Shown: positions 54,392-64,000, counted from the first letter of the stretch. The stretch is DNA of 64,000 nt from Epithemia pelagica (GCA_946965045.2 OX337230.1:3038001-3102000), one strand, 5' to 3'. The notes: a model not told the origin generated them from the sequence alone. A program made the numbers and translations.

Positions 54392-57004
54392 ATGGCTCGT
54401 AGCCCATTTACCCCGACCGACGCATGGGCTTACTACCATTCGATTTACTTACCCAGCATATGCTACCCCTTTCCGTCTTCATTGCTATCCAAAGAGCATT
54501 GCTTGAAACTACAGAGGGAATTCAAAGTCGCTTTCCTTCCCAAATTTGGTGTCAACCGCTGCACTCCAAATGCAGTCGTGTATGGCGCGGCTGATTATGG
54601 AGGTTTGTCCCTTCGCGATCTATCGGTAGAACACGGGTTCTCTCAAGTTTATATGTTTCTTGCTACGATTCGCCCATGCGGCGTTGCTTCCGATTTGGCC
54701 TCAATCATGCTCTCTTGGGGGCAATATCTCGCTGGCACGAGTGCACCGATCTTGATGGATATCCACCGACGTCTTCCCCACATGGACCCAATGCAATGGT
54801 TACCTTCTATGCGACAATTTCTACATTCCGTAGACTGTCAGATTGAAGTAGGCTTGGACTTTGTGCCTAATCTTCAACGGGATCATGATCTGTTCTTGAT
54901 GGACTATGCCACAGAAGCAAACTACACTGATGGTGAATTGAAGTTGGTGAATGCTTGTCGTCTTTATCTTGGAGTGGTGTTGCTCAGTGATATTGTCACT
55001 CCTGATGGGACAGTCCTTACTCAAGAGTGTATTCAAGGAAAGCGCTCGTCTCATTCTACCCCGAAAGGTTTGCTTCCATACCAACAACGACCAGGTCCTC
55101 GTGCTTGGCAACTCTGGCGCAAGTTCTTACGACTGTTCACAATTTCGACTTCGAAGAATCGTCTTTTGCACCCTCTCGGCCCTTGGATCGTGACAGGCAA
55201 CAATACACTCCGACAATGGCACTGTTATTTTTCTATCCCAACTGTTCAACTCTTTGTCTTTCATGATGACAAAAATGATGTGTATGCTGCGCTAATGCTT
55301 GGCCGTTTTGTCAATACTGGAATCACTGTTACCAGTCTCCCCGCTACGTCTGTACCAGCTGTCACGCGTTCTGAATCCTTTGGGATCCTTGGTCTCTTTT
55401 CCGTGTCTCCGGCAAACCTGCCTCCTCCACCACCTGTTCCCACCACTTTACTACAACATATAACAAGATTACCGCCGTGGGAACGAGATCTGCTTCGTGG
55501 CGTTCAACTCATCGCAACAATTGAAACGATTGCTCAATTTTTCCAATCTACCAGTTCTGATGCTACACCGATTCATCTTTGCAGCGACGGGTCTGCCCCG
55601 TTGTTTCATGGTTCGTTTGGTTGTGTCTGTAGTACCGATAATGGGATGGAACTGTTTACTCTTCTTGGACCGGCACCAGGTTTCCGCACTTCCTCCTTTC
55701 GGGCCGAAAGTTACGGTCTGCTCTCTGTGCTGCAATTCGTATTTCGCTTCTGTGAGTATCAGGGCGTATCTCTTCCGAGTCACCTCAGGTTGTATACCGA
55801 TTCAAAGAGTGCAATTCAGACAATGACTACGCGCTTGGAATGGAACTCTGATTTTCCTTATACCACCATGTCACCGGAGTGGGATCTACATCAGGCCATC
55901 ACTACCGCCATTCGACGTTTTCCTAATCCACCACTATGTCAACATGTCAAAGGACACCAAGATAGACGAGTCCCGTTAGACACTTTGTCTCTCCCCGCTC
56001 AACTGAATGTTAAGGCTGATCTTCTCGCGTCGCAATTCACTTATCCGTCCGAGATGTCCTCGACTCATGCTCCTCTGATTACCGGGGCAACGGCAATTTT
56101 GCATGGCCCGAACGGTACTATCAACTCCAATTACCGTCAAGTACTGCGACGTCTCGCGTCTGACCCTGCAATGATTCATCATCTTTGCAGTCGTAACGAA
56201 TGGAGCACAGCGACCTTTCATACTATTTTGTGGAATTCACATGGAACTGCTCTCCGCAGTCAGTTTTCCCGACGGCAGTTCTTCATGAAATATCTTCATG
56301 ACTGGCTTCCGCTGGGCGACAAACGGTCACTCTATGCAGATCATTATCCATCAACATGTCCTAAGTGCGATCCACAGGTGCTAGAGACACGCGAACATTT
56401 TCTCCGGTGCCCTCATCGCAAGTGGGTTGGTTCTCTCCTGGAGGATTTGACTACCTATTGGAAGACTCATTTTATTGATCCTACTCTACAATCCATCTTG
56501 AAGGAGCTTATACTTTCCTGGATAGCGGCTACTCCTCCGCAACTTGACCACTTGTCTTCTTCTTATGCGGTTCTTCTGGCACGTCAATCAACTGTGGGTG
56601 TCGTCCATCTCTTCTTTGGCCGATTTGTTACCGACTGGGCTACGTTGCAAGATCATTTTTTGACTCGATCACCACCGTCTGAATCTGGTCAGTTTAATGG
56701 GACTCTATTTGTCACATCGACGATTAAAATCATTTGGGAACACGTCTATCGATTATGGCTATCCCGAAACCAAGATTTACATGGACACAATACCACGACA
56801 AGCGAAGATGCTGCGTTGGCTCAGGCTCAACGCGAGATTCGATGCCTTTATCGTTTCGGGACTTCCGTTGATCCTCGGGATCAGATTTTGTTTTACCCAA
56901 CACCTGACATTCACTTCACCACACACACGACCTCTGCTAGCTTGAGATCATGGCTTGACACTTGGCAACCTGTGATCCTCAAGTCCGTTAGTTCCTCTCG
57001 CTAG
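54392..57004 (+). pseudogene. LINE C-terminal part with RNase H and zinc-knuckle
   Basis: The 870-residue open frame carries RNase H residues in IHLCSDGSAPLFHGSFG, SFRAESYGLL and LRLYTDSKSAIQ, with QHVKGHQD. A CCHC-like zf-RVT segment, CPKCDPQVLETREHFLRCPH, follows. The frame is intact but separated from the reverse transcriptase by frameshifts. The first 300 residues correspond to the RT thumb and connection. Confidence 0.85.
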
Positions 57005-57124
57005 CGACCTAGTGTCGCTAGCTTTCACCTTTGTTAGTCCTCGCGTATGTTCTTACATATGCCCGGCGCGTCGGTCGGCGTTTCCCCTGAGTGGGTACGT
57101 GCGGCAGCGTTATAATAGATTCAA

Positions 57125-57137
57125 TTTTTTTTTTTTT
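57125..57137 (+). repeat. T-run at the 3' end of the LINE
   Basis: Thirteen T directly precede and overlap the right target duplication on the element's coding strand, where poly(A) is usual. Confidence 0.9.
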
Positions 57138-57152
57138 GTCGGGTCGGGAAGA
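57137..57152. repeat. Target-site duplication of the non-LTR element, right
   Basis: Exact copy of 49279-49294. Confidence 0.92.
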
Positions 57153-57678
57153 ACCGACACGTGGGTACAACGAACGTCGTGGGACTGAATCATCGACTCC
57201 TCAGCTTCTGGGACTGATATAGAGTGTGGCGTACTGTGCAACTTCCCGAGAAGATTCGTTCAAGAAGGAAGTACACTTTGAGCCCACCATCTGCAAACAA
57301 CTGCACCACACCCTGCCCGGGAAAGCAGAGAGCCTTTCGTTTGATGTTCAACACCGCCTACGAACGACTGTTTTTTTTTCCTTCTCCTCGATCAATCGAT
57401 CGTCATTAGAGATTTGGTCTCTACGGTAGAAGCACTGTACAAAAAATCAAAGAAACATCGTTCATTCATCTACCTCCGACAACACTCAAAGGTTGCTTCT
57501 GCTCTAGAGGAAGAGTGACACACGAGTGCCACTCCAGATGCAACAAAAGGTCGCTTGGTAGTCAATCTTCTTTCGATGAATTGCTCTGCTTCCAAACAAT
57601 CTCAGTACTTTATTTGCATCGCTTCCAACTCCATCCGGAATAGTATAACCTACACATCAACGCAATTTCATCAGGACA
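57153..57678. other. Intergenic
   Basis: This was the neighbour of the DUF493 promoter before the LINE inserted. It leads to the CCA-adding enzyme. No gene is visible. Confidence 0.6.
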
Positions 57679-60600
57679 ATGATACAGCAGTTGTCGTCAT
57701 CATCCCCCTACCCTTCTGAATCTCTTTCGAAAACAACCAACAGACTCGAGGAGGGCGTTAACAATCGCATCGTTTCGCCTCTAGACCACAGCTCCGTCTC
57801 TCGGAGAATCTCTATGACAAGCCGAAAAATTTGTGTAAACTGGGCTCTGCTTGGATTTGTTGTGACATCAATGATCATGAGCTGGGGACGAGGAGGAGTG
57901 GTGTCGGCCTTTACCAATGTGGCTTATCCTTCTGCGAAATGGATTCTACAACGAACTGTATCGGGAACCTCCTCTTGTGGGAAATACGGTCCCTCCCCAG
58001 TCATTCGCATCACACCTGGGGTCAGTCCATTGTGTACAACTCATGCAAGTAGAGGTATGAGCACTGTTCTCCAAATGGCAACCTGCTCTCGAGAACTCCG
58101 ATTTCTTGGCGGTCGAGGTGCCTGTACTACCGCTGCAGCTGCAGTGGTTACTTCCACATCCTGGAAGACGACGACCAAGGTTACCGATGGGCAAGCCTCA
58201 ACAACATCTCATCCACAGGCAGTTTCCGCTTCCTCTTCGGCCTTTCATCAACAAGAAACCTCATCGTGGTTCTTGTCACAAACTTCGTTGCATCACGGCG
58301 ATGAGACCCCGTTGTCCGTCGATCATGCGGTGGCAGTGCAAAGTCCTCCCAGTAGCGGTATGTCCATTTTGACAGCAGCAGCAACCGCAACGAAAACAAC
58401 GTCGGTGATGAGTGGAGACGGTGACAGCGCTGCCTTGGCCTCACAGACTATTGGAACGGCCACGGCTACCATCACTGCCACCTCGATGCGAGTCGGACCC
58501 TGCATGGCCACAACCAATGCCATTTTTCGAAGTTTTTCGTCCTCTTCGCATGACGGACAAGGCTCTTCCGAAACGTCACTGAATGAAAGTGGCCAAAGCT
58601 CGCCAGTGACGGAATCCAACCAGCAAGCCATGATGACCCATGAGTCCTTGTCCATGTCTACTCGCAGTCGGCCCGTGTCAGAAGGATACGGTTCGAGTCT
58701 CGAATTGACCGAGGAGGAGCGTCAACTTTTTGCCTTGTTGCGTCGTGTTCGCAAGGAAACTAATCTATCGACAACCTTGCGTGTTGCTGGTGGATGGGTC
58801 CGAGACAAACTCTTGGCTACACCAGAATTTCGTCCTCAAGTCTATGGTCCTTCCAATGATGACGACAACCGCGCGACCACGGCCAAACCACAACGACTTA
58901 CTTCCAAATTCTTGCGTCGAAGGGCCAGTGCCGTATCATCCTCGGCAACGTCCTCATCGGCTGCCAACACGCTCATGGCCAATTCACCAAGCCAAAAACC
59001 TGTTGATATTGACATTGCCTTGGATGATATGTTGGGTCAAGAGTTTGCAGAACATTTGAATGATTACCTGTCCTCTCAAGGCGAGGAGACACATTCCGTC
59101 GGTGTGGTTCTCAAGAATCCAGAGAAATCCAAGCACTTGGAAACAGCCACCATGAAAGTTGAAGGCTTTTGGATTGATTTTGTCAATTTACGAGCCGAAG
59201 AATACACTCAAGAAAATTCCCGAATCCCCGACATGATGCGGATTGGAACCGCCTCAGAAGATGCCTATCGACGCGATTTGACCATTAACTCCTTGTTTTA
59301 CAATGTGAATACGGGACAAGTGGAAGATTGGACTGGACAAGGGTTTGAAGATTTGCGCAAGGGTGTAGTTGCGACTCCTCTGCCACCATTGACCACCTTA
59401 TTGGACGATCCCTTGCGTGTGTTGCGGAGTGTCCGGTTTGCCGCGCGATTGCGCTTCACCATGGCGGGCAATTTGGTAGAAGCGGCAAAAGATGTACGTG
59501 TACGAACCGCCTTGGCCAACAAGGTGTCACGAGAACGTGTAGGGAGTGAAGTTGAGCTCATGTTCCGATCGCGCGATCCAGTGGGAGCTATGCGATTGCT
59601 GTGGCAATTGCAATTGATGGATACCGTCTTTCCACAAATGCCAACGGGGGAACAAGGTTTGGCCCTGTTGTCAACGGCACATGATCATTTGGCCGATTGC
59701 AAATTCTCTCCACCCCAATGGTGCAGTGTACTAAAACCCAGCAACGACCAAACGGAGGCTTCTGCTTCCGCAGTCGCTGCGCTTGCTGTTGCCAGTGGTT
59801 TACCTTTGCTAGAAGATGATGAAGGTCGTCGATTGCTCTGGTACAGTGCGTTTTTGAAACCACTGTGGAATTTCCAAAAGCAACAAAGTAGTGGTGAAGA
59901 GGGAAAAACGGGCGCAAGACAATCCAAAAAGAAGCGAAAGCACCAGTCGGCGGTTCATCGATTGCTTCTGGATGAGCTGAAGCGTCCAGCTCGTGATGCC
60001 GATGCCATTGCCAAAATCCTTGCTGCTGCGGATGAAATCACGGAAATGATGCAAAATGGAAGCGTGGTTTCGGCCACAATGATTCTGTTGAGCGATCTCA
60101 ATATTCGACAAGAATTGGAGATTCCCACCGACCATAAGAACGAAAATAATGGTGAACCTCCTCAGTCTACCGTGGCTTTGTATCCCATTTTGAATGGACG
60201 ACGAGTGGATCCTACCGTGGAAGAAGACCCCGTCTGGATTCATGCCATGGAATTCCGATTGACGTGTTTCAAAATGCTGCAGAAGATTGGCCCCCTATGG
60301 AGAGCTGCGTTAATATTGTCGCTTTCGGAGGAGCTGAACAATGCTACAACTCAATGGCAGTCTTCCTCATCCCAATATGGCGACTCTGCTTCTTCGTTGG
60401 ATTATGCCATTGAAGGCGATGTGGTCGATGAAACGCAGGAAGAATTACGGCGTGGGATCATTGAACGGTACGACATTTTTGCTGCTACCCTGCTTCGGTT
60501 GGGTTTGATTGGAAGTTGGGAAACCACGAAGCCATTGCTGGATGGTGGTGCTGTGAAAAAGATTTTGACCAACATTCCCAAAGGTCCGGCCTTTCGGCAA

Positions 60601-60723
60601 GTAGTTGAGGAACAAATGGATTGGATCGTGACACATCCCGGTGTTGTGGATGAGGAGGCATTGGCCATTCATTTGAAACTTGTCTTTCCTGACTATTGTA
60701 GTCCCGACAAGGAAGATCCTTGA
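57679..60723 (+). CDS. CCA-adding tRNA nucleotidyltransferase, plastid-targeted
   Basis: Single exon, 1014 residues from ATG 57679; ATG 57814 (MTSRKICVNWALLGFVV) would place the signal peptide at the very N-terminus. VVSAFTNV fits the diatom signal-cleavage motif with Phe, which directs import into the complex plastid. The class II enzyme is clear: RVAGGWVRDKLLA, VDIDIALDDML (DxD metal pair), RRDLTINSLFYN, DDPLRVLRSVRFAARLRF, SRERVGSEVELMF. It adds CCA to tRNA 3' ends. The region of about 300 residues before the head domain is Ser/Thr/Ala-rich, and a second low-complexity insert splits the head domain (residues about 395-435). Dual targeting is possible. Confidence 0.92.
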   Translation: MIQQLSSSSPYPSESLSKTTNRLEEGVNNRIVSPLDHSSVSRRISMTSRKICVNWALLGFVVTSMIMSWGRGGVVSAFTNVAYPSAKWILQRTVSGTSSCGKYGPSPVIRITPGVSPLCTTHASRGMSTVLQMATCSRELRFLGGRGACTTAAAAVVTSTSWKTTTKVTDGQASTTSHPQAVSASSSAFHQQETSSWFLSQTSLHHGDETPLSVDHAVAVQSPPSSGMSILTAAATATKTTSVMSGDGDSAALASQTIGTATATITATSMRVGPCMATTNAIFRSFSSSSHDGQGSSETSLNESGQSSPVTESNQQAMMTHESLSMSTRSRPVSEGYGSSLELTEEERQLFALLRRVRKETNLSTTLRVAGGWVRDKLLATPEFRPQVYGPSNDDDNRATTAKPQRLTSKFLRRRASAVSSSATSSSAANTLMANSPSQKPVDIDIALDDMLGQEFAEHLNDYLSSQGEETHSVGVVLKNPEKSKHLETATMKVEGFWIDFVNLRAEEYTQENSRIPDMMRIGTASEDAYRRDLTINSLFYNVNTGQVEDWTGQGFEDLRKGVVATPLPPLTTLLDDPLRVLRSVRFAARLRFTMAGNLVEAAKDVRVRTALANKVSRERVGSEVELMFRSRDPVGAMRLLWQLQLMDTVFPQMPTGEQGLALLSTAHDHLADCKFSPPQWCSVLKPSNDQTEASASAVAALAVASGLPLLEDDEGRRLLWYSAFLKPLWNFQKQQSSGEEGKTGARQSKKKRKHQSAVHRLLLDELKRPARDADAIAKILAAADEITEMMQNGSVVSATMILLSDLNIRQELEIPTDHKNENNGEPPQSTVALYPILNGRRVDPTVEEDPVWIHAMEFRLTCFKMLQKIGPLWRAALILSLSEELNNATTQWQSSSSQYGDSASSLDYAIEGDVVDETQEELRRGIIERYDIFAATLLRLGLIGSWETTKPLLDGGAVKKILTNIPKGPAFRQVVEEQMDWIVTHPGVVDEEALAIHLKLVFPDYCSPDKEDP

Positions 60724-61547
60724 GGTCCTCAAACATGACACGAGGCAATTCTTCGTCTCAAACGGTTTCGTACCTTGCTTTTTCATCCCCAGAGACACAG
60801 GGTCGGCTCTTTCCAGTTTTCTTTGCCTTTCTCGACGTGACGAATGTCCACGCTTTGCGATTCCGGCGTTGAAGAAAGAGTCCAATGCATTATGATGCTA
60901 CTTTCATCTCAAATTTACTGCTGAACCGAAGTGCGAAAAGCGCAACTCCCATCACCCGAACGACATTCCGCTCGATGTCACGATGGGGCAATTTCCAACC
61001 ATTTAGTTTCTAGCGTCGACTCTGAGCCCTTGCTACGGTTATGTAAAATACATTCATGCTTTCTCTCCATTCGATGCTAAGAATAGAACAAAAAATACAT
61101 TCATGCTATCTCTCCATTCGATGCTAAGAATAGAACAAATTATAACGAAACTTATCCACCCTCTACCACTGCATGCAAAATTGCAAGACTATACTATGGG
61201 TGCAACTTCTCCGAAAAGTAAATGAATCATAGGAACCATGTCGTTGCATGCGTATGGTTTACAATTAGCTGAATTTTTCTACTTCTCCCCGGTCATTGTC
61301 ATCCCGTCCTATAAATGACATTACACCTCAAACATTTGTGGTTGGGCGCCATTGCTTCGTCTGGATGGCCAAAAGGTGATCCGTACTGCCAGTCGTATCA
61401 CTTCCGAGCAAGCAATCAGGCATAAGAGAACCCATGCTAAGGTAGTGGCCACGGCATCACGAAAAAGATCTTGCATCCTTTCTCAACCGGGTCTGTCACT
61501 TTCGTTTGCGTAATTCCGACCAGTGATATCCACAATACTCAAGTGGA
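60724..61547. other. Intergenic with a 47-bp tandem repeat
   Basis: No gene is visible between the CCA-adding enzyme and LSM2 (convergent). The only structure is the two-unit tandem repeat at 61047-61140. Confidence 0.65.
61047..61140. repeat. 47-bp tandem repeat, two units
   Basis: Units at 61047-61093 and 61094-61140 both begin AATACATTCATGCT and contain TCTCTCCATTCGATGCTAAG. They differ at two positions. Confidence 0.95.
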
Positions 61548-62046
61548 TTAAGGAGCACCGGCTGTTCCGGCGGAGTTGCTGCTCGAAGTACCTTGTTGTT
61601 TTGCAGAAGTGGGACCGGAAGAAGATGCAGCAGCTGCAGCCGAGGCTGGAGCATTCTCTTGTCGGGTGGCGTCTTGCAACAATTGCGTATCCACGTGTTC
61701 AGGTGGAATTTGAATGTACCGAACGACACTCCCACGGATAAAACACGTCTTGAGTGCAGTTAACTGGGGATACTTTTGGGGCTCGACTACACGGACTTCA
61801 ATTAACTTGACGTTCAAATATTGATCAACGGAATGCAAAATACCCGTCAACACGATATCATTTTTGAGCTCGACGGCAATCTCTTTTCCCACCAACGTTT
61901 TGAAGAAGGAAAGGAAAATCTGAGATTGACAAACAAATCAGAACAGAATGTAAAAGAATGCAGACTATGGTTAGATTTCGATCGATCACATCCTACATCA
62001 AATGGCGAAAGTGACAAAACAAGAAAGAAGACCACAAACCTACCAT
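61548..62046 (-). CDS. LSM2: LSM2, U6 snRNA/mRNA-decay ring subunit
   Basis: Exon 1 is only the start codon (62046-62044), followed by a 124-nt intron GTAGGT...CTCAG. Exon 2 (61919-61548) begins IFLSFFKTLVGKEIAVELKN, matching the LSM2 N-terminus. The product has 124 residues. Sm1 is LTGILHSVDQYLNVKL and Sm2 is CFIRGSVVRYIQIPP. LSM2 enters the LSM2-8 ring on U6 snRNA in the nucleus and LSM1-7 in cytoplasmic decapping. The last about 35 residues are a Ser/Ala/Gly-rich tail. Confidence 0.92.
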
Positions 62047-62165
62047 GGTCGATGCTGCTTCCAATAGAGGATAAAAGACGATTCAACGTGAGGTCCAGAG
62101 TGAACGATACGTATCCCACTGGTTTTATAACTAAAATTCGGCGAAAAGGATGACGTTCGAAAGTG

Positions 62166-62271
62166 AGCCGCTGGTCGCGAGTTCAAACCTCGCCTGGAGC
62201 AACGTCGTGAGCTCTTGTAACTCAGTGGTCAGAGTGGCGGTCTTATGGACTACGTCGACCACACCTTTTTT
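62166..62271 (+). tRNA. Apparent circularly permuted tRNA gene (anticodon UAU by position)
   Basis: The 3' half comes first. Bases 62166-62201 correspond to tRNA positions 38-73: anticodon-stem strand GCCGC, T-stem GCGAG/CTCGC perfect around TTCAAAC, acceptor strand CTGGAGC and discriminator A. After a 9-base spacer the 5' half follows at 62211-62247: acceptor GCTCTTG, TA, D-stem ACTC/GAGT perfect, anticodon strand GCGGT, loop CTTATG. GCGGT pairs with GCCGC. The acceptor pairs at 6 of 7 positions (one T-T, one T-G). A T6 terminator is at 62266-62271. Leader GACGT and trailer ACGTC can pair. The joined loop reads CTTATGA, so UAU; G rather than A at 37 is odd for Ile. A decayed locus remains possible. 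Confidence 0.6.
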
Positions 62272-62331
62272 GCTTTTCCCCGTTCCATAGATATGCCTCT
62301 AGCTACTCTAGCTACGGAGGAACAAGATACT
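62205..62331 (+). repeat. 127-bp tandem duplication, unit 1
   Basis: The unit starts at TCGTGAGCTC in the permuted-tRNA spacer and ends ACAAGATACT. It contains the tRNA 5' half and T6 terminator. Confidence 0.97.
62266..62271 (+). terminator. Pol III-type terminator T6
   Basis: TTTTTT lies 18 bases past the anticodon-loop end of the tRNA 5' half. No run of four T occurs between the 3' half and this point. Confidence 0.6.
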
Positions 62332-62458
62332 TCGTGAGCTCTTGTAACTCAGTGGTCAGAGTGGCGGTCTTATGGACTACGTCGACCACACCTTTTTTGC
62401 TTTTCCCCGTTCCATAGATATGCCTCTAGCTACTCTAGCTACGGAGGAACAAGATACT
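62332..62458 (+). repeat. 127-bp tandem duplication, unit 2 (orphan tRNA 5' half)
   Basis: Identical to unit 1 over its full length. It holds a second tRNA 5' half and T6 terminator (62393-62398) but no 3' half in front of it, so it cannot form a tRNA alone. Confidence 0.97.
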
Positions 62459-62963
62459 CCTATCTTTGATTTACTTGCAATTTGCAATCAATCGAAAAAG
62501 CCATTTTCCGATCATATAGTTGGATGGAATAGAACTCTGGAGGTGGAGGGTGAAATGATGGGAGATGGGAGGGACGAATGATGTGAAAAATCAATTCTCC
62601 TTTCATCTTTTTGTCTTGTGTCTTGTACTCACAAGTAAAGCGGAGCGGGTTTGGCTACTCGTGACTGGATTTGATTTCGTCCAAGTGTTCTGTATTGAGT
62701 TACACCAGCCGAGAGTTAACTATGGGCTTACCGCTCGCGCTGGGGCGTTTCCATGGAGTGAAGTGACAACCTCCATCAAGGACGCGCCGCCGCCGCACCC
62801 CAACCAAACATGGCGAAATTCGGAAGCAGGTCATTTCGACGCGTCGTCGAAAGTTCGGATCCATCGTGCGTCCAGACCAATTTGCATTCCATTGGTTTGG
62901 ACCAACCCGTCGTCGTCCCTATCAATCACCGCTACTTGTTTCCTAACAAAGACTCCATATATC
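62459..62963. other. Intergenic
   Basis: No gene is visible; promoter space of the acyl-CoA dehydrogenase gene. ORFs here lack recognisable domains. Confidence 0.6.
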
Positions 62964-64000
62964 ATGTCTCTGTTGTCGAAAACGACCCTATCCTATGGTT
63001 CCTTGAGAGGAAGTGCTGCGGCGTCCTGCTTCGGCCGCTCCGTGTGGCAGGTGGGAGCCGCTACACGCCCTCCACAACTTCCACGGAGCAATGGTTGTCG
63101 TCGAAGTGTCACGACGCATGCCCAACTCCCCGAAGAACATCGCATGGTCTACGAAATGTGTCGCAAATTCGCCGATGAAGTCTTGGCACCTCAGGCCGGT
63201 ACCTGGGATCAAAAACATGAATTTCCCAAGGATGCCGTCCAACAATTGGTAGGTTTCAGCCGACGACGACAACCAGGATGATGACCGATGTCGACGAGTC
63301 ACAGTCCCTTTGGGTGTCCCATTCTGGTTTCGTGAACTCTCAACAAACAATTATGATCTCTTTGTGTCTCTCTGTTTTTGGATGGGTCTGCAGGCCGAAC
63401 TGGGTCTCATGGGCATTAATACTTCGGCGGATCAAGGTGGATCGGAATTGGATGCCTTATCCTATGCGATTGCCATGGAAGAAATCTCACGAGGTTGTGC
63501 CAGTGTGGGTGTGATTATGAGTGCACACAATTCCCTCTATTTGTTTCCGATTCAAAAATTTGGCACGGACGCCCAAAAGGAACAATTTGTCACACCCTAC
63601 GTTTCCGAAAAGATTGGTTGCTTTGGTTTGAGTGAACCGGGCAATGGAAGTGATGCTGGTGCTGCCTCAACGACGGCCACCTTGGAAGGAGACGAATGGG
63701 TCATCAATGGGACCAAGGCATGGATTACCAATGCCTATGAGGCGTCGGCAGCCATTGTGTTTGCCACCACGGATAAATCACTCAAGTACGATTTCCAATG
63801 ACCGTGACATGGCATTGTATGGGTTCGTTGCTGACCCCTTGTATTTGGTTCTTTTTCATTTTTTATATTTTGATCTTAAACCCCAAAGACACAAGGGAAT
63901 TTCGGCCTTTATTGTTCCAACGGATAGTCCTGGTTTCTCTTTGGGAGCCAAGGAAGACAAATTGGGGATCCGTGCGTCGTCGACGGCAAACTTGATTGTG
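62964..64000 (+). CDS. Acyl-CoA dehydrogenase (short-chain/SCAD-like), mitochondrial, 3' end cut off
   Basis: Exons 62964-63249, 63394-63785 and 63889 to the window edge join in frame; introns GTAGGT...TGCAG and GTACGA...CAAAG. The N-terminus ([20 protein letters not shown], Arg/Ser-rich) looks like a mitochondrial presequence. [20 protein letters not shown] starts the helical domain. The FAD-binding signature [14 protein letters not shown] and KAWITNA are clear, then [19 protein letters not shown]. It should catalyse the first dehydrogenation of beta-oxidation with FAD and pass electrons to ETF. The C-terminal helical domain with the catalytic Glu is outside the window, so substrate length is not certain. 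Confidence 0.92.

Larger units (their letters stand above)
49295..57136 (+). mobile_element. Non-LTR (LINE-type) retrotransposon, decayed, with assembly gap
   Basis: About 7.8 kb between perfect 16-bp target duplications. It holds two ORF1-like frames, an endonuclease, a reverse transcriptase, an RNase H and a terminal zinc-knuckle domain. These are spread over several frames with stops (TGA at 53215) and frameshifts (around 54070-54390). A run of 200 N at 49523-49722 hides part of the first ORF. The 3' end is a run of 13 T, not A. It inserted about 225 bp upstream of the DUF493 gene. EN-RT-RNH order is that of I/Ingi-like or Ambal-like LINEs; the clade cannot be fixed here. Confidence 0.9.

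Noticed and set aside
61821-62153. Plus-strand ORF antisense to LSM2
   Set aside because: It lies over the LSM2 intron and exon and shows no motif.
1-64000. CRISPR arrays, operons or bacterial regulatory elements
   Set aside because: No regularly spaced repeats are visible, and introns and gene types show eukaryotic nuclear DNA.

Overview
This window looks like nuclear DNA of a photosynthetic stramenopile, most likely a diatom. The genes carry short GT-AG introns, mostly about 70-125 nt. The proteins are eukaryotic (gamma-tubulin, LSM2, IST1, DOCK, DOT1, TTLL12, NTAQ1, ATG11/FIP200). Several open with a signal peptide, and the CCA-adding enzyme has the signal peptide plus SAF motif typical of secondary-plastid import. 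One retrotransposon resembles the Copia elements of diatoms. The species cannot be fixed from sequence alone. All functional calls are from motif recognition, not from searches.

Layout. 1-573: 3' part of an OsmC-like gene. 1068-2211: intact three-exon IST1. 2885-8591: P-loop NTPase/nuclease-like gene of the RHS/Crinkler type, broken by a stop codon and by a complete LTR retrotransposon (4071-8132, 229-bp LTRs, CTGGA target duplication). 9012-10565: degenerate second copy of IST1 exons 2-3 plus 3' flank. 10611-19346: very large four-exon DOCK-like gene. 19576-22214 (-): alpha-carbonic anhydrase fused to a membrane segment and EF hands. 22473-25400: DOT1-like H3K79 methyltransferase. 25488-27802 (-) TTLL12-like and 28134-28922 (+) NTAQ1, head to head. 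29377-30456: probable thylakoid-lumen protein. 31081-33607: disordered protein(s). 34186-35909 (-) gamma-tubulin and 36568-37882 (+) TLC-domain protein, head to head. 38956-41990 (-): ATG11/FIP200-like autophagy scaffold. 42478-44616 (-): MATE transporter. 46476-47213: unknown protein. 47989-49054 (-): DUF493-like protein. 49295-57136: decayed non-LTR retrotransposon with a 200-N gap. 57679-60723: CCA tRNA nucleotidyltransferase. 61548-62046 (-): LSM2. 62166-62271: a tRNA-like locus whose 3' half lies upstream of its 5' half. 62964-64000: acyl-CoA dehydrogenase, cut by the window edge.

The genes form no operons or single pathway; this is an ordinary gene-dense chromosome arm with two transposon insertions and a local duplication. 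The most unusual signal is the apparently circularly permuted tRNA gene at 62166-62271. Its 3' half has perfect T-arm geometry and is followed after 9 nt by the 5' half and a T6 terminator. The second is a Copia-type element whose primer-binding site is complementary to its own LTR, suggesting Tf1-like self-priming. The third is a DOT1-like protein with an apparent PCNA-interacting box and a SUMO-interacting motif.
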